A DNA stretch of 64,000 bases, taken from NCBI GenBank assembly GCA_965217615.1, contig CBDCIT010000035.1, forward strand, positions 1 to 64,000, in the 5' to 3' direction. A program made the position numbers and the translations under genes. The DNA is from CAVOAK01 sp965217615 (GTDB lineage Bacteria; Pseudomonadota; Alphaproteobacteria; UBA8366; CAVOAK01). Shown here piece after piece: positions 60,907 through 64,000 of this stretch (positions are counted from its first letter, which is position 1; each line of letters begins with the position of its first letter). The notes under the pieces were generated by a model that saw only the letters and a program-made list of their open reading frames with translations, ran no database searches and was not told the DNA's origin.

Positions 60907-63552
60907 ATGGCGGTTCTGGACGAGGATTTTGGCACCGACCTGACGCTGGCCGAGGGTAATGGCGGGGTCCGGTCGTCCCCCGTGTCGGTGCCGGAGCGCG
61001 CGCCGCGCGACTGGCGGTCACAGTGTGAGCGGGAACGGGCGCGGGCAGACGCGGCCGAAGCGCACGCGGAAGAGCTACGCTGGGCGGAAGTGGCCTCGCG
61101 TACCGATACCGGTGCGTGGAAGTCGCGGTTCAAAGCTTGCCGGGGCAGGTTGAGCGAGGCCGTCGAGGAGACGAAGGAAGCTCGCCGCGCGGCAAGGGAT
61201 GTGCCTTCCTTGCAGGCCGAGGTGGCGCGCCTGGAGACGCTCCTCTTCGAAGCCGGCATCGAGTCGAATGAGAGCAGCAAGATCGAGGCGCTGCGTAAGG
61301 AAATCGCACGACTGCGCAAGGCTCTGGTCGCACCGGAGGCCCGACAGGGCACGATCCGCCCGCGGCCCGCGGAGACCCGTCGGCGGCGCACCGCCCTGGA
61401 GCGATCTCCGGATCAGAAAGACACCATCAGGACGCTACGCAAGGAGATCACCCGGCTCAACAATGAGGTGGTCCGGCGGGACAAGCGGATCCTCCAGCTG
61501 AACAAGCGCCTCGGCCAGGAGAAGCAGAGGACGGAGAGCATCAGGGAGACCGCCAGGAAGCTGTCCAGCGAGTCCCTTCGGCTCCCTCGGGAGGTGAGGA
61601 TATTGGGCCACAGCGAGGCCCGTGCCCGGTCGCTGTCCGACGAGGTTTTCTGGCTGCGCCATGCCCTGGAGGTGTCCAAGGCCGGGAAGGAGAAGTTGAA
61701 GGCCCGGCTTGTCAAGCTCCGGGCGGCCGGGGCGACGCTGTCGAAGCTTCCGTGCGACGAGGCCACTCAACTGCGCGCGGCGTTGAGGCGATCGCGGCGC
61801 CAGAAGACGACGCTCAACACGCTGCGCAAGGAGAATGCCCGGCTGCACAGGACCGTGCGGAAGTTGGAGACCCGGAAAGCGGCGCTGGAGGTTCGGCCTG
61901 CCAAACTTCGCGCGATCAGGAAGGCACTCGAGTCCGAGCTTGCCGGGCTTCGAGCGGTCGGGAAGACGTTGTCGAAGTCGCTGTCCGTTGCAGACGCCGA
62001 TCTCCGCAGGGCCCTGCGAAGGTCGCGGCGCCAGAAGGCCACGATCAAGTCGCTGTCCCGGGAGAACGCCCGGCTGCGCAAGGGCGCGAAGACGTCACGG
62101 AACCGGATCGAGACGCTGGAAGCCCAGCTTGAGAGGCTTCGCGCGACCGGAGCGGTGCTGTCGAGAGCGCTCTACGGCCGCAAGAGCGAGCAGCAGGACA
62201 AACCGCGCTCGGAGCGTAAGCGCGGCCAGCAGCACGGCGCGCCCGGCCACGGCCGCACCCAGCGGCCCGGGCTCGAGGAGCGAACCGAAGAGTACAACCC
62301 GCCGCCGGATGCGTGCGTCTGCGGACGGTGCGGGCAGCCCTATGCGCCGAACGGCGCCGAGGAATCCACCCTCGTCGAGATCGAGGTCAAGGCCCACAAG
62401 CGGGTGATCCGCCGGTCGCGCTGGCGCAGGGCCTGCGAGTGCGCGTCGTCGCCCATGGAAGTCTCGGCGCGCCCGGTGCCGCGGCTGTTCCCCAGGACGC
62501 TCTACGGGACCAGCTTCTGGGCGCGCTTCCTGTTCGAGCACTGTGCCTGCTTCCGCCCCCTGCACCGGGTTGCCGCGTGGTTCTCCAGCCAGGGGCTGCC
62601 GGTCTCGCCGGGGACCCTGGCCGACAGCCTGAAGCGGTTCGTGCCGCTGTTCGAGCCGCTGGCCGCAGCGATCCTTGCGCACCAGAACAAGGCGGTGCTG
62701 CGCCATGCCGACGAGACCGGTTGGCGCGTCCAGGAGCTTCGCGGGGAAGACCGGTCGAGCCGTGCCTGGCTGTGGGCCTCGGTGAGCAGCGACGCGGTCT
62801 ACTTCCACATCGATCCGAGCCGCAGTGCCGAGGCCGCCGGGAAGCTATTCGCCGAAGACCTCCTCGATACGGTCATCGTCTGCGACCGCTATAGCGCCTA
62901 CAAGCGACTCGCTCGCCTTCGCGAGGGCAAGGTGACCCTTGCATTCTGTTGGTCACATATGCGCCGCGATTTTGTCGAGTGCGCGGCCGGCCAGGTGAGA
63001 CTGACGGACTGGTGCCAGGGATGGATCGAGCGGATCGCGTCGATCTACCGCCTGAACGAGGCGAGGCTGGCTCATTACGACCCCGGGATCGAGCGCCAGA
63101 CGCCGGCGTTCGACGCGGCGCAGGGCGCGTTGAAGGAGGCGCTCGACGGCCTGTTCGCGCAGGCCGAACTGGAGCTTGCCGGCCTGCCGGACCCGGCGCG
63201 CGAGGGCAAGGCGCTGCGTTCGCTGCTGAACCATCGCGAAGGGCTGAGCGTGTTCGTCGACCGCCCGCAGGTGCCTCTGGATAACAATCGCGCCGAAAGA
63301 GTTTTACAAGGTCCGGCCATAGGGCGACGGCTGTCGTTCGGTTCCGACAGCGAGGACGGCGCCAGGTTCACGGCGATCATGTACTCGGTGGTGGGCACGC
63401 TCTCGATGAATGGCATCGACATCCTGAGCTGGCTGGACGCGTGGCTCGCAGCGTGCGCGGAGAACGATCGTAAACCGCCGGGCGACCTGTCGTCGTGGCT
63501 GCCATGGTCGATGAGCGAGGAGCGCAGGCGCGAACTCATGGCGCCGGCGTGA
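60907..63552 (+). CDS. tnpC: IS66-type transposase TnpC with a very long coiled-coil N-terminus
   Basis: About 881 aa, whereas ordinary TnpC is about 510-540 aa. The last 450 residues are normal: RKSEQQDKPRSERKRGQQHGAPGHGR, a Cys cluster CVCGRCGQPY, PRTLYGTSFWARFLFEHCAC, the DDE acids in HADETGWRVQEL (near 62710), VIVCDRYSAYKRL (62880) and NNRAERVLQGPAIGRR (63285), and a tail ending ELMAPA. The first 420 or so residues are a highly charged coiled coil with repeated blocks (LRAxGxTLSK...LRRSRRQKxTxxxLxxENARL). TTG at 60883 or ATG at 60907 may start it. The stop overlaps the druA-like GTG (GTGA). Confidence 0.9.
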   Translation: MAVLDEDFGTDLTLAEGNGGVRSSPVSVPERAPRDWRSQCERERARADAAEAHAEELRWAEVASRTDTGAWKSRFKACRGRLSEAVEETKEARRAARDVPSLQAEVARLETLLFEAGIESNESSKIEALRKEIARLRKALVAPEARQGTIRPRPAETRRRRTALERSPDQKDTIRTLRKEITRLNNEVVRRDKRILQLNKRLGQEKQRTESIRETARKLSSESLRLPREVRILGHSEARARSLSDEVFWLRHALEVSKAGKEKLKARLVKLRAAGATLSKLPCDEATQLRAALRRSRRQKTTLNTLRKENARLHRTVRKLETRKAALEVRPAKLRAIRKALESELAGLRAVGKTLSKSLSVADADLRRALRRSRRQKATIKSLSRENARLRKGAKTSRNRIETLEAQLERLRATGAVLSRALYGRKSEQQDKPRSERKRGQQHGAPGHGRTQRPGLEERTEEYNPPPDACVCGRCGQPYAPNGAEESTLVEIEVKAHKRVIRRSRWRRACECASSPMEVSARPVPRLFPRTLYGTSFWARFLFEHCACFRPLHRVAAWFSSQGLPVSPGTLADSLKRFVPLFEPLAAAILAHQNKAVLRHADETGWRVQELRGEDRSSRAWLWASVSSDAVYFHIDPSRSAEAAGKLFAEDLLDTVIVCDRYSAYKRLARLREGKVTLAFCWSHMRRDFVECAAGQVRLTDWCQGWIERIASIYRLNEARLAHYDPGIERQTPAFDAAQGALKEALDGLFAQAELELAGLPDPAREGKALRSLLNHREGLSVFVDRPQVPLDNNRAERVLQGPAIGRRLSFGSDSEDGARFTAIMYSVVGTLSMNGIDILSWLDAWLAACAENDRKPPGDLSSWLPWSMSEERRRELMAPA

Positions 63553-64000
63553 CCGGCGCGATCGGGTGCCGTTATTACGGCCGCGACTTCACCGCCGGGG
63601 AAATGGCGCTGCTGCGCGCGCTGATCGCCGGGCCGCCGCCGTTGAACCGCCATATGCTGTCGAAGGAGTTCTGCCGGCGCATCGGCTGGTTCAAGCCCGA
63701 CGGCGGCCTCAAGGACATGATGGCCAGGGTCACCATGCTGGCCATGCACAGGGACGGCCTGATCGCCCTGCCGGCGCCGCAGGGACGGCAGAACCGGCCC
63801 GGGCCGATCGTCTTCGGGCCGGACACCGAACCGCCGCTGTTCCCGGCCCCGACAACCCTCGACGAGATCCGTCCGCTCGACCTGCGCCCCGTCGTGCGCG
63901 GCACCCGGGAGAGCAAGCTCTGGAACGAGTTCGTCGCCCGCTACCACTATCTCGGATACAAGACCCTGGTCGGCGCCCAGATGCGCTATGCCGTCCATGA
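63549..64000 (+). CDS. DruA-like DUF4338 protein, 5' part (window edge)
   Basis: GTG at 63549 overlaps the tnpC stop. The visible 150 codons appear identical to copy 1 (22455-23336): YYGRDFTAGEMALLRALIAG, FCRRIGWFKPDGGLKDMMAR, LWNEFVARYHYLGYKTLVGA. Here tnpC is intact, so this copy shows the natural arrangement of the pair. The gene should continue about 430 bp beyond the window. Confidence 0.88.
   Translation, partial: MTGAIGCRYYGRDFTAGEMALLRALIAGPPPLNRHMLSKEFCRRIGWFKPDGGLKDMMARVTMLAMHRDGLIALPAPQGRQNRPGPIVFGPDTEPPLFPAPTTLDEIRPLDLRPVVRGTRESKLWNEFVARYHYLGYKTLVGAQMRYAVH

Larger units (their letters stand above)
60784..64000. mobile_element. IS66-type element with long TnpC and druA-like gene (copy 2, runs off window)
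   Basis: The left end is at 60784. It contains an intact long tnpC and the first 452 bases of the druA-like gene. Using copy 1, whose right end lies 940 bp after the druA-like start, the right end is predicted about 490 bp beyond the window, for a total of about 3.7 kb. There are no tnpA or tnpB genes between the end and tnpC (only about 100 bp of leader). In this respect it is like the simpler, tnpC-only IS66 relatives. Confidence 0.88.

Noticed and set aside
1..64000. tRNA, rRNA or other structural RNA genes
   Set aside because: Reading the gaps between genes I found no tRNA cloverleaf with TTCGA arm or rRNA sequence. A dedicated search could still find small RNAs that I cannot see by eye.

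Overview
The window looks like a chromosomal segment of an alphaproteobacterium, probably Rhodospirillales-like. The evidence is a CcrM-type GANTC methyltransferase, a split-b F0 operon (I-a-c-b'-b), a tsaE-amgK-murU-addB-addA-trxA run, gcvT-gcvH-gcvP under a tandem glycine riboswitch, and a thrC-M16 protease-GNAT cluster. The genome is rich in insertion sequences and partly decaying: at least eleven IS copies or fragments from eight families (IS3, IS5 twice with different subgroups, IS256, IS1182 twice, IS21, IS30, IS66 twice, IS1380 twice) interrupt or truncate native genes.

Layout. 1-2974: tandem DUF1194 proteins and a type I secretion pair (frameshifted HlyD adaptor and decapitated ABC ATPase). 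2975-6868: IS mosaic (IS3 / IS5 / IS1182 with an IS256 inside) joined to the 3' half of rapZ. 6869-17950: ahcY, then tsaE-amgK-murU-addB-addA, mostly overlapping, then trxA. 18002-18379: 3' part of an ADP-ribosylglycohydrolase. 18380-23395: second mosaic (IS21, IS30, 3' part of an IS66-type element carrying a DruA-like gene). 23396-24623: glnS 3' remnant and a membrane-anchored coiled-coil protein. 24666-27971: two back-to-back IS1380 elements, the second cutting a TPR protein gene (27972-29505, also frameshifted). 29626-43320: radical SAM protein, Kef-type antiporter, rnhB, ccrM, 2H phosphoesterase, mutY, dciA-like gene, DsbA-like oxidoreductase, smc and the F0 operon. 43447-43887: a small gene broken by a 103-bp tandem duplication and a second indel. 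43896-48662: gcvP, gcvH, gcvT and the glycine riboswitch. 48773-58194: lipoprotein, CDGSH protein, thrB-rnhA, peroxiredoxin, DsbD/ScsB, YqgE, GNAT, M16 protease and thrC. 58291-64000: IS5 (IS427-like), a full IS1182 copy, and an IS66-type element running off the window.

The most unusual object is the IS66-type element. Its left end is at 60784 and its right end is visible in the other copy at 23395. These ends are a perfect 25-bp inverted repeat beginning GTAA. Between them lie a very long TnpC (about 881 aa with a roughly 420-residue repeated coiled-coil N-terminus) and, coupled to it through a GTGA overlap, a DruA/DUF4338-like gene. The combined copies predict an element of about 3.7 kb in which a protein known from Druantia defence is an integral passenger of a transposon. 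No other Druantia gene is present.
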